The notes below the pieces were generated by a model. It made no database searches and was not told the origin of the DNA. It saw only the letters and a list, made by a program, of their open reading frames with translations. Below, piece after piece: positions 42,687 through 53,513 of a stretch of DNA of 64,000 nt. The stretch comes from Dactylorhiza incarnata (taxonomy: Eukaryota > Streptophyta > Magnoliopsida > Asparagales > Orchidaceae), in the NCBI GenBank assembly GCA_033032865.1, contig JAWHQI010000170.1, forward strand, positions 245,001 to 309,000. Direction: 5' to 3'. Position numbers and translations under genes: made by a program. The stretch's first letter is position 1. Each line of letters starts with the position of its first letter.

Positions 42687-43502
42687 ATGGGCGACTCATT
42701 GGATCGGCTCAACCAACTTCTGACCATGGTGCAGACCTTCATGGCGCAACAAACTGTCGTTGCGAAACGTCATCAAGAGGCCATTACTGCACTCTCCAAG
42801 CGCCTCGATGATCTCTCCACCGCTCCCGCACACGAGCACGCTTGCAGCAGTCAGGTACTGCAACCACCAACGGCCCTCGTACGCCCTGAGGTTGTTCCCC
42901 CACCGCGCTACACTCGATTGGATTTCCCAACCTACGATGGGAAGACGGATCTCTTAGGTTGGCTCACCAGGTGCGAGTTATTCTTTGTCCACCAACACAT
43001 TCTGGCCGTTGAGCGGCTACCCCTGGCATCCTTCCATCTTCTTGACTCTGCTCTAGCCACTCGTCTCCTCATCGATCAACCAGGACTGATGTGCGAAGAC
43101 TTCAAGCGCTTCTGCAACCTACGCTTCGGCCCTCCCATCCGCAATAATCCTCATGGTGCCCTCACGACATTCCGTCAGACGGGATCCATGGATGATTTTC
43201 TGGACCAGTTTCAGCTTCTCTTGGCACATGTCACGCTCTCTCCAGATATGCATGTCGTCATCTTCACCGCCGGACTTCGCGATCGCCTGCGAATTGATGT
43301 TGAATTTGAAGCTCCTCCAGACTTAGTGACTGTTATGAGTTTGGCCAGGCTATGTGACCATCGCCTCCAATTGGCGCAGGAGAACTATCCGCTCACCGAC
43401 ATAGCCATTCAGCAAGGCCGTACCGAGGGTCATCCAGCCCCACCAGTTCGTCGACTATCTCGGGCCGATATGATGGAACGGCGCGCGCAAGGCTTATGTT
43501 GA
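42687..43502 (+). pseudogene. Ty3/gypsy gag, truncated before the zinc knuckle
   Basis: It starts MGDSLDRLNQLLTMVQTFM with an N-terminal coiled coil. The gag capsid domain includes RLDFPTYDGKTDLLGWLTRC, FFVHQH, LASFHLLDSAL, FCNLRFGPP, FRQTGSMDDFLDQFQLLL and FTAGLRDRLRID. The frame is intact for 271 codons but ends at MMERRAQGLC, exactly where the Cys-rich knuckle should begin. The next 1.5 kb is unrelated, so the element is broken here. The pol remnant at 45018 may be of a related family but lies beyond a host exon. Confidence 0.85.
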
Positions 43503-44199
43503 ACTGAGAGGCCTTGCCCATAGTCAATTTTTTAGAGAAATCCCAAACTTGTCTGCCAATGGAGCTCAATGTCCTTTTTGATTGATATAATTTACATGTG
43601 CTAGTATATAGTTATAGCGAATGGGATGTACAGCCCGCCAACCCACTACAATAGTTTTGTACGTTGTGTACTAACTTGCAGGCTTGAAAGTTTTGTATGT
43701 TCAGAGTTAATGCACGGCGCCCCCAAACACTACCGACGATCGCGTGTCGTTTACAATTGCGCACTTACGCAAAGCAAAACAAATATGTATTGTATTTTTA
43801 CAATAATAACTTGCTTATGAAAGTGTCTCAAAACTTACGGTCTCTTATTTAATCAAACAAATCATAGCGCATCTTACAGAAATGAGAGTGAGCCTGTAAT
43901 TTTCTCCCTTTTCTAATTTTTCACATAAATATATTGTTCTCAACTTCTTACTTTGCTTTTGTGTGTTCGATAGTCCCTCGAGGTAAGAATTATCCTACTA
44001 ACTCGTGAGAATGTTAAACGCATGGCAACATGGCGGATCTATAATAGGTTTCGTTAACTTATACATCCAAACTAAAAGAATAGCTATAAGAAAGAGGAAA
44101 GAAGTAACAAGAAGTTATCAGACAATTAAGTTTCAGTAGCAGATGTAATAACCGAGCAGCGCACAGATGGAACCCTGGAACTATAATGAATGTATCTAC
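43503..44199 (-). other. Unassigned, probable intron of the host gene
   Basis: No repeat or gene recognised. Confidence 0.4.
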
Positions 44200-44277
44200 C
44201 TGAAAGTGCATACCCGATCAGGCAATAACATGATCCAGTGGACAGTCTACCACCACCAAGAAACATTTCTGCCACAC
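44200..44277 (-). CDS. Host gene, candidate exon 1 of those recognised
   Basis: 78 bp on the minus strand, bounded by acceptor GCATGCAG and donor TTTCAG/GTAGAT. In the only open frame it encodes VAEMFLGGGRLSTG and SCYCLIGYALS, entering with two bases and leaving with one (G), which pairs with the next exon to give Asp. The upstream part of the gene lies at higher coordinates and was not recognised. I cannot name the protein. The hydrophobic cysteine-rich stretch could be membrane-associated. Confidence 0.55.
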
Positions 44278-45017
44278 CTGCATGCGTTTCATATTAATCT
44301 CATAACTATTATTAGCAAGTAATGAAAAATCAATTGGCATATTTAAAAAAAATTGCGCCATGTCTACTCCATTACCACCAGAATTACGGCACTTATGGAT
44401 TATATAGATTCAAAACCCTTGGCATGCGGCAGATAATTTGAGCAACACGAATATGGTATAGAAAGAAAAAAAGATGTAAGGACAGATGCAACTCACAAAC
44501 AAGATTTCGTGGGAAAAAAAGGTCGGGAAGGGTATTTGAAAACAACTTGCCTGGGAGTCGAGGCTACTCCAAGTTTGATCGAGGCTCGAGAGGGGGAGGA
44601 AGGGAGAGAAAGCGGTGGGAAGCTAGGAATCTTGGGGCGGGTCAAGCTACAAATCCCTACCGGGCCCATTCGTTTGGCAGGAAATGGGATGCAAGAATTG
44701 GAATTTGCCTAATTCCAATTCCCCCGCAGGAATTGGAATTGAAGTCAATTCCAATTCTGTTGCTCGGCTGAATGCAAGAATTCTATCACAGGAATTGGAA
44801 TTAGTAATTCCGTTGTTCGGTTGTTTGTCAGAATTAAATGGACGGAATTTAAATTTTAAATTTAAAACATACATGAACGTACAAAAATACATACACATAC
44901 AAAAATACACATACGCATACAAAAATACACACCCATGATCACCACATCAATCTCCACCCAAATACACCCCCTATTTCCACCCGCCCATACCGCTATCCGG
45001 TCCTTCAAAAAATGAAA
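44278..45017. other. Region with an AATTCC-rich MITE-like repeat
   Basis: From about 44655 (GGGCCCATTCGTTTGGCAGG) to 44850 it is dense in GGAATTGGAATT and AATTCCAATTCC words, giving inverted repeats, and includes GTTGTTCGGTTG. It resembles termini of plant hAT or Tourist MITEs, but the right end is unclear. An ACATACAAAAATACACATAC microsatellite follows (44868-44935). A polar, Gly-rich frame at 44509-44712 has no known domain. Confidence 0.4.
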
Positions 45018-47658
45018 TTGAGCACTTAATCGACGACATGCTTAATGAAGGAATTATTCGCCACATTGTTAGTCCATACTCCTCCCCCATCGTCTTGGTT
45101 AAAAAAAATGGGTCGTGGCGCCTCTGTGTTGACTACCGCGACCTTAACAAGCATACAATCAAGGATCGCTTTCCCATTCCTCTTGTAGACGAGCTCCTTG
45201 ATGAACTTCATGGTGCCCAATTCTTTTCCAAACTCGATCTTCACTTGGGTTATCACCAAGTCCGCATGGCTTCCGCCGACATTCATAAAACAGCATTCCG
45301 TTCCCACCATGGCCATTATGAATTTCTCGGTATGCCCTTCGGCCTCACCAACGCCCCATCCACCTTCCAGAGTCTCATGAACCGCATCTTTGCACCTCAC
45401 CTACGCAAATTTATTCTCGTCTTTTTGACGATATCATGATCTACAGCCCCACTTGGGACGCTCACCTCCGCCACCTTTCAGCTGCTCCGTCACCACCAAC
45501 ATTATTTGAAATCCTCCAAATGCTCCTTCGGCACATCCTCCGTCAAGTACCTGGGGCACGCCATCTCTCTCCATGGAGTTGTTGTCAACCACGACAAGGT
45601 TCAGGATATTCTTGCATGCCCTCGCCCTCACTCCTTCAAAACACTATGTGGATTTCATGGCCTCTCCGGCTATTACCGCCGCTTTATTCAAGGCTACGGG
45701 TCACTTGCCAAACCTCTCACAGAGCTCCTTAAACTCACCACCTTTCAGTGGTCGGCGGCCGCAGAAACAGCCTTTCTCGCTCTCCAACAGGCATTAAGCA
45801 ACGCCCCTATTTTGGCACTTCCAGATTTCATCAAGGAATTCAGCATTGAGACGGATGCCTCCAACGTGGGGGTTGGTGCGGTTCTTACCCAGGAATCCCA
45901 TCCTATTGCATATTTCAGCAAAGCTTTGGGGCACCGGAACCTCTCTGTCAACTTATGAAAAAGAGATGCTTGCCATTGTTTGGGCGGTCTCCAAATAGCG
46001 TGCCTACCTCATCGCCGTCACTACATCATCCGAACGGACCACCAAAGTATAAAACACCTCTTGGAGCAGCGGGTGTCGACCCCCGCCCAACAACGCTATC
46101 TTGCAAAACTCATGGGCTTCGACTACACCATCATGTACAAGCAAGGCAAAGACAACGTTGCGGCCGACGCACTCTCCCACCTCCCAACGTAACCCACAGG
46201 CTCTATCCAAGCCTTGGTCACGATCACGTCAGATCTACTCCAACAAATTCGCGCTTCCTGGACCGCCGACTCAGCAATCCAACAACTCCTCACTCAGCTC
46301 ACCACCGACCCAAACAGCCACCCACACTATTTCTAGAGCAACAACCACCTCCGTCGAAAGGGGAAGCTCGTCGTAGGAGCGGATTCCGACATCCGCAACA
46401 CCATCATTAAACTCTATCATGACAGCCCTATGGGTTCCACTCCGGCATCCGCCCAACAGTCCACCGTATCCGCCAGTTATTCTATTGGAAGAATATGAAA
46501 GTTGTTGTCCACGACTATATTCAGCGCTGCCACATCTGCCAACAATTCAAACACTCTTGCTCTCCGCCTGCTGGTCTTCTACAACCATTACCAATTCCCG
46601 AACGCGTATGACACGACATTTCCATGGATTTTATTGAAGGACATCCCCTCTCCCATGACAAGGATGTCATTCTCGTCGTGGTGGACCGCCTGGGTAAATA
46701 TGCTCACTTCATCGCCCTTCGTCACACCTACACGGCTATCTCGGTCGCCCAAGCATTTATGGATTCCGTCTTCCGCCTCCATGGCATGCCCGCCTCTATC
46801 GTCGGTGACTGTGATCCCATCTTTTTGAGCTCGCATTGGCGGGAATATTTTAAATTACACAACGTCGACCTACGCACTTCGACGACATATCACCCACAGA
46901 CGGATGGCCAAACGGAGGTGGTCAACCGCTGTCTTGAAGGTTACCTTCGCTGCATGACCTTCGACAACCCGACGCAATGGGCAAAGTGGTTGCCCCTCGC
47001 CGAATGGTGGTGTAACACGACTTTTCATAGCGCCATCAATACCACCCCCTATGAAGTTGTCTATAGACAACCTCCCCCATTACATCTTCCATACTTAGAG
47101 CATTCCGCCATTGTAGACACTGTGGACCGTTCTCTCCAAGCCCGTGAACGCATGCTTTCTCATCTCAAGAAACACCTCCACCAAGCTCAGAACAGTATGA
47201 AACAGCAGGCGGACCGCCACCGTTCCAAACGAGAGTGCCACGCCGGCAGTTGGGTCTATGTCCGTCTCCATCCATATCGCCAAATGAGCCTCCGCCCCCA
47301 TGCCAATCAAAAATTAGCCCCTCATTACTTCGGGCCATTCCGCATCATCCAACGTGTCGGGCCGGTTGCATACAAGCTACTCCTTCCGGACAATTGCCGC
47401 CTTCACCCTACCTTCCATGTATCACAACTCAAAGGCTACACTGGCGACGCACCCACCACAACCGTTGTCCCAACCACAATCACGGATGAAGGATACACCT
47501 TGGTCGAGCCAGAACGCATCCTCGATCGTCGCCTCGTCCAGCGCCACGGAAAACCCGCTACTCTGTTTCTTATCCAATGGCGCAACTCCTCCCCTGATGA
47601 TGCAACTTGGGAATTCCTCTTCGATCTTCAACGCCGTTTTCCCACTTTCACTCCTTGA
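45018..47658 (+). pseudogene. Ty3/gypsy chromovirus pol, several frameshifts
   Basis: Reverse transcriptase starts inside the gene ([17 protein letters not shown], then [46 protein letters not shown]). The catalytic motif is hit by a 1-nt shift near 45425. RNase H follows (YLGHAISLHGV, FSIETDASNVGVGAVLT, TDHQSIKHLLEQR). The integrase has a zinc-finger region (IQRCHICQQFKHSC), an open core from 46624 (SMDFIEG first Asp, GDCDPIF second, PQTDGQTEVVNRCLEGYL Glu) and the GPF-type C-terminal domain. A chromodomain-like end reads EPERILDRRLVQRHGKPATL, FLIQWRNSSPDDATWEF. Gag and the 5' LTR are missing. At least four shifts and stops lie before 46624, while the integrase frame of 344 codons is intact. 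Confidence 0.9.
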
Positions 47659-47980
47659 GGACAAGGAGGTTTTTGGGGACCGGGCAGTGATACGAACCGG
47701 CAGTCTGGGATTCGAACAGGCATTCCTCCTCCCCATGGTCGGTCGCACCCTTCCAACGCCATTACCAGCTATCAACGCCTATATCTTCCATATATTACAT
47801 TAACTATTGTATTAACTAATGTCATTAATGGTTGTGGTACGAGACCTCCATATAAGTCTCACGGTAGTTTGTATTAGCATATCATATTATCAATATTATC
47901 CTCCTCTATTCTCTAACTCTGGTGTTGCTACTCCTACCCATCTCCACCGGTCCTCTTCCGGAATCCTTCAGCAAAAAGAT
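47659..47980 (+). repeat. Polypurine tract and probable 3' LTR of the chromovirus
   Basis: After the stop come GGAGGTTTTTGGGGACCGGG and TGATACGAACCGGCAGTCTG (47687), the expected tract and LTR start. A TATA-like CCATATAAG is at about 47848. The LTR end is not fixed. It does not resemble the LTR at 41521, so the two halves belong to different elements. Confidence 0.55.
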
Positions 47981-48049
47981 AACTTGTTGAAAGAGATTGA
48001 AGAAATGGAAACTTACGGGAGGGGAAGAGGAGCAAAACGGGGAGGGATG

Positions 48050-48290
48050 TGTGCTGTGCTCGACGGGGAGGGATGTGTGCTGCGCTCGAAGGAAGAGTCG
48101 GAGAGACGCGGGCTCGACGGAGAGAAGTTGCTGCACTCGATGGAGGAGTCGGAGGTACGCGGGCTAAACGAAGGAGTCAGAAGGGAGGGACGCGGGCTGC
48201 TGCGCTCGACGGAGGAATCGGAGAGACGCTGGCTCGGCGAAGGAGTCGGGAGGGAGGGACGCGGGCTGCTGCGAGCGAGAGATAACCTAC
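48050..48290 (+). repeat. Degenerate short tandem repeats
   Basis: Four to five copies of a GGAGTCGGAGAGACGCGGGC-like unit, spaced 40-75 bp. They generate long frames on both strands (Glu/Arg-rich or Ser/Pro-rich). No protein family recognised. Confidence 0.7.
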
Positions 48291-48474
48291 AGTCGCGAGT
48301 TGCGGGAATTCCCAATTCCCATGTCTCGAGGTCAATAGGAATTGAATTGATTTCTATTAAATAAATTTTTGGGCCGCACTACGGAATTAGAATTGACAGC
48401 AGTTAATATTGGGAGGCAGCCCAATTTTGATTTTAGGCAACTCATAATTTGGGTGGGTCCCACCTTTTTTTTTT

Positions 48475-48901
48475 GATACTATTATAAGCAAACCTTTTTT
48501 AGTTGCTAACAAACCAATTTCTATGAGTTATTACTCGCCTTTTGAAAATACGCTTTGCACATGCATTTTTAGGAAAAGTGTTCAACGCGAAAATTGTAGA
48601 TCTCGTCGAGATCTACAACTTTCGTGTTAAACACTTTTCCTAAAAATGCACGCACAAGGCCTTAAAATCGCCCTGATCGTGACTATAATGAATTTTTGAA
48701 AATAACAAGAAAATACGCTTTGTACATGCATTTTTAGGAAAAGTGTTCAACACGAAAGTTGTAGATCTCGACGAGATCTACAATTTTCGTGTTGAACACA
48801 TTTCCTAAAAATATATGTACAAAGCGTATTTTCAAAAGGCGCATAATAACTCATAGAAATTGGTTTGCTAGCAACCAAAAAGAGTTTCTTATAACAGCAC
48901 C
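48475..48901. mobile_element. Foldback element, 427 bp
   Basis: The outer arms pair GATACTATTATAAGCAAACC (left) with the complement of GTTTCTTATAACAGCACC (right) and continue through AAACCAATTTCTATGAGTTA and TTTTGAAAATACGCTTTG. Within are two further hairpins built on TTTTTAGGAAAAGTGTTCAA and a perfect palindrome around GATCTCGTCGAGATC (48594-48618), repeated as GATCTCGACGAGATC (48759-48783). No coding. Confidence 0.8.
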
Positions 48902-50139
48902 CTTTTTTTCTTCCCCCCAGAACCTAATAGAAGCCCGTGTTTTTCATTTCATCCGCCGCTTTTAATTTCTTCCGTCGCTCTGATGTCTCCCCCCTCCCGA
49001 TATGAACAGCGATCTTCTCGTCCCCGTCGCTCGCCCCTCCACCGATGATATTTCCTCCACCGTCGCTCGGGACATGACCGCCGTTGAGCCCAAATACTGC
49101 TACGCGGCGTCCATTTCGCCCGCCGGTGATGTCGCGGAACTCCATTCCAGACCTACCTTGCTTGAAGACATCGTCATTTCCACTGTAGAGGCTCCAGTTG
49201 ACCTCGATTTGGACCCAGAACCGTCTATTGCTCTCCTTAAGCTGTTAAGATTGTTGAAGATGATTTTGCTTCTTATTTTGTATATATTTTGGTATATATT
49301 TTGCTAAATTCTGGTATATATTTTGTCTCTTATTTTGTATTTTTATTCTATGTGATTAAGATTGTTCAAGATGATTTCTATAGTTTAAGTTTAGCATCTC
49401 AACGTATATAGGAATAAACTTTGTGCAGTGAGATCATCAAAAATTCAAGATTGGCATCTTCTATTTTATAATTAATTTTTGTTTAACCATTGACATCAAA
49501 AATCCCCCTAGAGCTTACATGATTTCAAACCATTGACATCTTCTATTTTATAATTAAGTTTTGATTAACCAATATGCATTATTGTGAATGTTTGTGAATA
49601 TTATTGTGAGGCATATTGTCAATGTTGAGTTTTTTTTTTATTTTTGTTCAATGTATAGGTATTGGAGAGAAAAGTTTGACATTAGCACAAGTAGACATGA
49701 AATCACATTTTACCACCAATATGAGTTTTCCTACGAAGGATTTTATTTGAAATCCCTTTAAACACAATACTTAAACTCTTTATCATTATCTATATTTGAA
49801 AAAGATCGATCTTGATATATAAATCCTAAAGAATGTCTCCTTACTAACCCTCACCCCACCTTCTTTTGATAATACCAAAAGGGGGAGATTAATTTGAAGA
49901 AATCTAGAGAATCTAGAGGAGAAATCTAGAAGATTTAGGGGATAATAAATACTTCATACATTTAGGGGAATATAAAACATAAATTGCATTTATGTAGGGG
50001 GGGCATTAAGATAGGGGGAGTATGCACTATTCTCATGTTTATCATATACTATAGTTGCACTTTTATCTCGCTTATCATATACCATAAACACCTTTGTTGA
50101 TTTCTTGCTAAGAGGATTTGTTATTATCAAAAGGAGGAG
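48902..50139. other. AT-rich DNA with one unassigned frame
   Basis: A frame at 49002-49307 (MNSDLLVPVARPSTDD..., ending in a hydrophobic KLLRLLKMILLLILYIFW tail) matches nothing I know. The rest is AT-rich. ACCAAAAGGGGGAGATTAAT (about 49866) and CAAAAGGAGGAGATTGTTGG (about 50128) resemble the 3' ends of SIRE/Maximus copia elements. Confidence 0.45.
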
Positions 50140-50376
50140 ATTGTTGGACATGTGTGTCACATCCCTTTGTTTGAGAATAACAAATCTCAAATTGTATTTG
50201 ATCTTGCTTGTTGTGTGTTTATAGTGTGCAGGAACTATAAGTGCAATACTCACCAGGTAGAAGGCAGCATGAAATCAAAATCTGGAAGAAAGCACTACCG
50301 TCGGCGCTAAGGGGCACCGCAGGCGCTAGCGCTACCGCCAGCGCTAGAGCTACCGCCTGGCGCTAGCTTCACAACC
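50140..50376 (+). repeat. Truncated LTR of a SIRE/Maximus-like copia element
   Basis: The purine run AAAAGGAGGAGA precedes TTGTTGGACATG. TTTGAGAATAACAAATCTC and GTGTTTATAGT(G/A)TGCAGG are shared with the LTR at 53514 (read on the minus strand). The end carries three hairpin-like units of the type GCTACCGCC...GGCGCTAGC (50293-50367). The LTR is cut off by MULE sequence. Confidence 0.65.
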
Positions 50377-50381
50377 ACGAG

Positions 50382-51184
50382 ATGGTGCACTTAGAAGCTC
50401 ATGCTTATGCTGGCAGATTATCAGAGACTGAGCAAAAAATTGTACATGAGATGTACGTTGCAGAAGTAAAATCACGTAAGATATTATCAACATTGAAGGA
50501 AAGAGATAAGAGTAACACTACAGTGCTTAGAACTTTATACAATGAAAGAGCTGAGATACAGAAAATAGAACTAGAAGGAGGAACAGCAATACAATTTATA
50601 TACAAGTGCATCACTGAATTTGGGTACACTAGTTTTAATAAAGTGAAAGTTGGTTACAATCATTTGGAGAGCTTGTACTTTGCGCACCCCATCTCTATTT
50701 GTCTTTGCAAAATGTTTCCAACAGTATTTCTTATGGATTGCACATATAAAACCAATATATACCGTCTTCCATTACTTTCTGTTGTTTGGGTAACGTCAAC
50801 AAATATCACTTTTTATGCTGCATTTATATTCATGTCAAATGAGACTGAAAGTAGTTATGTTTGGGCGCTTAATTGTTTTAAGTTAGTGCTTGATCAAAAT
50901 GCTCTTCCACATGTTTTGGTGACAGATAAAGAGGTAGCCTTGATGAATGCTTTAAAAGTAGTTTTTCCTACTTCTAAAAATATTTTGTGCAGAGTACATA
51001 TAAATAAAAATATTCTTTCACACTGCAAGAAATACTTTCAAAATGGAAAAGATTTTGAAGTATTTTTGCTTCAATGACAAAATTTAATTGATTCTCTAAA
51101 TGAAGCTGACTTCGTTAGTTCATTGTCATCGATGAAAAAATTGTGTATGCTGACAAATACCCTCTTGTATTTTCATATTGTTGA
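50382..51184 (+). pseudogene. MULE transposase (FAR1/Mutator-like), 5'-truncated and broken
   Basis: The frame 50382-51077 reads into a Mutator-type transposase: FLMDCTYKTNIYRLPLL with the first catalytic Asp, SYVWALNCFKLVL, VLVTDKEVALMNAL with the second Asp, and ILCRVHINKNILSHCK. A TGA at 51075 interrupts it. In the same frame it goes on (QNLIDSLNEADFVSSL) to about 51184. The third catalytic residue and the zinc finger downstream are missing. The 5' start is within LTR-derived sequence, so no native start is present. Confidence 0.85.
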
Positions 51185-51963
51185 AACTAGGAAAATCTCG
51201 ACTTCAAGATTCGGATCAATGCAGCCAGAGGCTACTCGTCCGGCGGTGTAGCAAGACGGCTTGACTGGCAACGATGAAAGAACTGAAACGGCAACAACAA
51301 GACCCCAGGCGTTGCGGTAGGGAGGTCTCACTACGTACCCGAAAGCTCAAAGGAGACTTCCCCTCCACAACCAAAAATGGTCGAGCAGGGTACGAGGAAG
51401 GCACCAACTTGGCGATTAACAAAGATGATGGTCGAGGGCGACGGCAAGAACTCGGGGGGGGGGGGGGCAAACCTTCGAAAATAGTGTTTTGGAAGCTCAG
51501 CCAAAAGTGTCAATCCAAGTACCTCTGGGGTCCTATTTATAGGAAAACCAAAGGGTAGGGGGCTATTTATAGCCCACACTCTGCCCGGCGACTACGCGAC
51601 ATTGAGGGGAATCTCGCTTGGCTTCGGCGAGTATCCGCTATGGTCGCCCACCTGGCGAGTATTAAGGGGCTTCTCGCATATACTCGCGCGTACTCTCGCA
51701 TGCTCGTCAGGACTTCTGCAGCTCCAGCTTGCTAAGTTGTCTTCACTCTTTGACTCTTGACTTCTGTGCTGACCTTTGACTTTGACCTTTGGCCTGCGTG
51801 GCTTGAACTGGGTCCCACCCTTGGAGAATATGGGTTGTACACAATCCCCGCTCTTTGCGAGTAACGCAGTTGCTCGGAAAGAATCATCCAACCTTTATTC
51901 GACTAGATGTCATGTTGGCGAGTATCGGGTCTACTCGGCATCTGGCTGGCTGGCTCCCGGACT
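51185..51963. other. Putative upstream region of the PF04195-like locus
   Basis: GC-rich with many CTCGC/GCGAG words, a 14-bp G run at 51454-51467 and no supported gene. A TATA-like CTATATATAAAGG at about 51963-51975 precedes the ATG at 52021 by ~50 bp. Confidence 0.45.
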
Positions 51964-51975
51964 CTATATATAAAG
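51963..51975 (+). promoter_or_regulatory. TATA-like box
   Basis: CTATATATAAAGG, about 50 bp upstream of ATG 52021. A comparable CTATAAAT(A/G)TGGGG is found before the related frame at 62920 and in its duplicated flank at about 62192. Confidence 0.55.
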
Positions 51976-52020
51976 GGGGAGGGGTCTCTGAGTGGAACGA
52001 CTTTTCTGATCTCGCTTAAG

Positions 52021-53376
52021 ATGTCGCACACTGCTACTGCTGACAAGGCTGAGGCGGATATGGCTGCGCTTCTCGGCATGCTGACGCCTCCTCGGAAATA
52101 TGCTCGCGACGACGAGCTTGGAAACTTCCTCGCATCCAAAAAGAGAAAGAAGCTGGCGAAGAAGAAGAAGCAGCCTGTGCCGGCGGAGGATGTCGATGAT
52201 TCTCCGGCCGACCATCAGGGGGTCCCTGCGAGCACTCAACAAGTGCTCGACGACATGGGTTTGTCGGGGAGTGGCGAGCAGCACTTTCTTCAGCCTGACC
52301 TCACTCCCTTGCGAGGTAGGAGAATTCTTTCTCGCCTTTGCAGGCCCGTCGACATGCTAATCATACTGGAGAGATGTTGACTCTCTATTCTCTGCTTACA
52401 GATCTGCCGACTACTGGTGCTGAGGGGGAGCACTTGTACATGCCACCCCTGTGATCATCTCCGATGGTCGCACCTGAATCTCGATCGGGGTCGAAGGCTG
52501 CTCGCCCGGTGCGAGTCCTTTACGGCTCCTCCTCGGCGGCTACCGGCCAAGGGCCTTCGGCAGATGGGAGCTCGCAACCGGTAGTGGCGAGCACTGCTCA
52601 GCTGCCGAGGGAGGTCTTCCTCTACCACCTCCTTTGCTGCCTCCCGGCAGTGCTCCTGGCGATCATCGCCCATCGTCGTCGACGGCTCCTTTGGTCCACC
52701 TGGCGGAGTCCTTGCGGCGCGGAGGGGGATCTGGATTCTTTGCCCCGAGGGGGGAGGGTGACTAGGGGATGGTCGTGGCCGAGGAAATGTGCCTCCGAGC
52801 AGGGAACATCTCGGCGGGTCTTCCAATGGTCAGCGGGATTCTGTTCACCGCAGCCCCTCTCCCCGCCGACATTGGAGTCCTCGGCAAACCCGATCTCACA
52901 GTCCTCGTCGCGAGGCTACTCGACCTGGTAAATAATCGTTATTTCTGGATGGTCACTTCTTTCTGTGATGGACTTGTCGTTGATCGTTTCTGTCTTGAAT
53001 CACAGCTCGCGCGACTACTCTGGTGGGGACTTTGATCGACGGCATCAGGCTCTCTTCTCGCGAGTACCAGGAGAGGGCTACTCGCGCCATCCTGGATCTG
53101 GAGGCGAAGTTCGAACGCTTGGCGATCAACGAGCCTCAATGTTGCCCGACCGAGCTGGAGGCGCGGGTCGCCAAGATTGAAGAGTTTGAGACTCGACTAG
53201 CTGGCGCAGAGTCCCGTTACCAATCTATCCACGATCTGGAGCGTCGGATCACGAGGATTGAACAGTGTCAGCAGCTCCATCATGACAAGTTGGTTGGAAT
53301 GCGGGCGAGCATGGGCTCGGTCGGTAGGCTCGCGAGGATCAAGGATCAGTTGCGTCAAGGCGAGGATGCGATGTAG
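52021..53376 (+). pseudogene. Transposon-associated gene, C-terminal coiled-coil type (multi-exon, disrupted)
   Basis: Exon-like segment 1 (52021-52313) starts MSHTATADKAEADMAALLGM and contains a basic cluster KKRKKLAKKKKQ, then an acidic part ending TPLRG with a GTAGG donor. A Pro/Ser-rich middle (about 52400-52928) is interrupted by a TGA near 52452 unless further introns exist. It regains frame as MVVAEEMCLRAGNISAGL ... LVARLLDL, with donor GTAAAT. The last exon, from about 53006 (acceptor ACAG), gives a long coiled coil (REYQERATRAILDLEAKFER, ELEARVAKIEEFETRLAG, DLERRITRIEQC) to the stop at 53376. This resembles the C-terminal half of proteins in the 'putative gypsy type transposon' family and may complement the N-terminal half at 62920. 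Exact splicing is uncertain. Confidence 0.5.
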
Positions 53377-53513
53377 GTGGCCATGAAGCACAACAAGCGT
53401 GCGAGTGGTATGGGATGGACCGGGCGACAACCCCAGTTGGTGGACCCCAACGCTTGACTCCTAGGACCTCGTTAGTCGCTAGGTCTTCTTTCCTCGCTTT
53501 ATGTTGTTTAGCT
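53377..53513 (+). other. 3' flank and left target duplication
   Basis: TAGCT at 53509-53513 is the left copy of the 5-bp duplication of the SIRE-like element. Confidence 0.7.

Noticed and set aside
41521..47980. One full-length gypsy element
   Set aside because: The 5' LTR at 41521 and the sequence after the pol stop at 47658 are unrelated, and a host-like exon lies between gag and pol.
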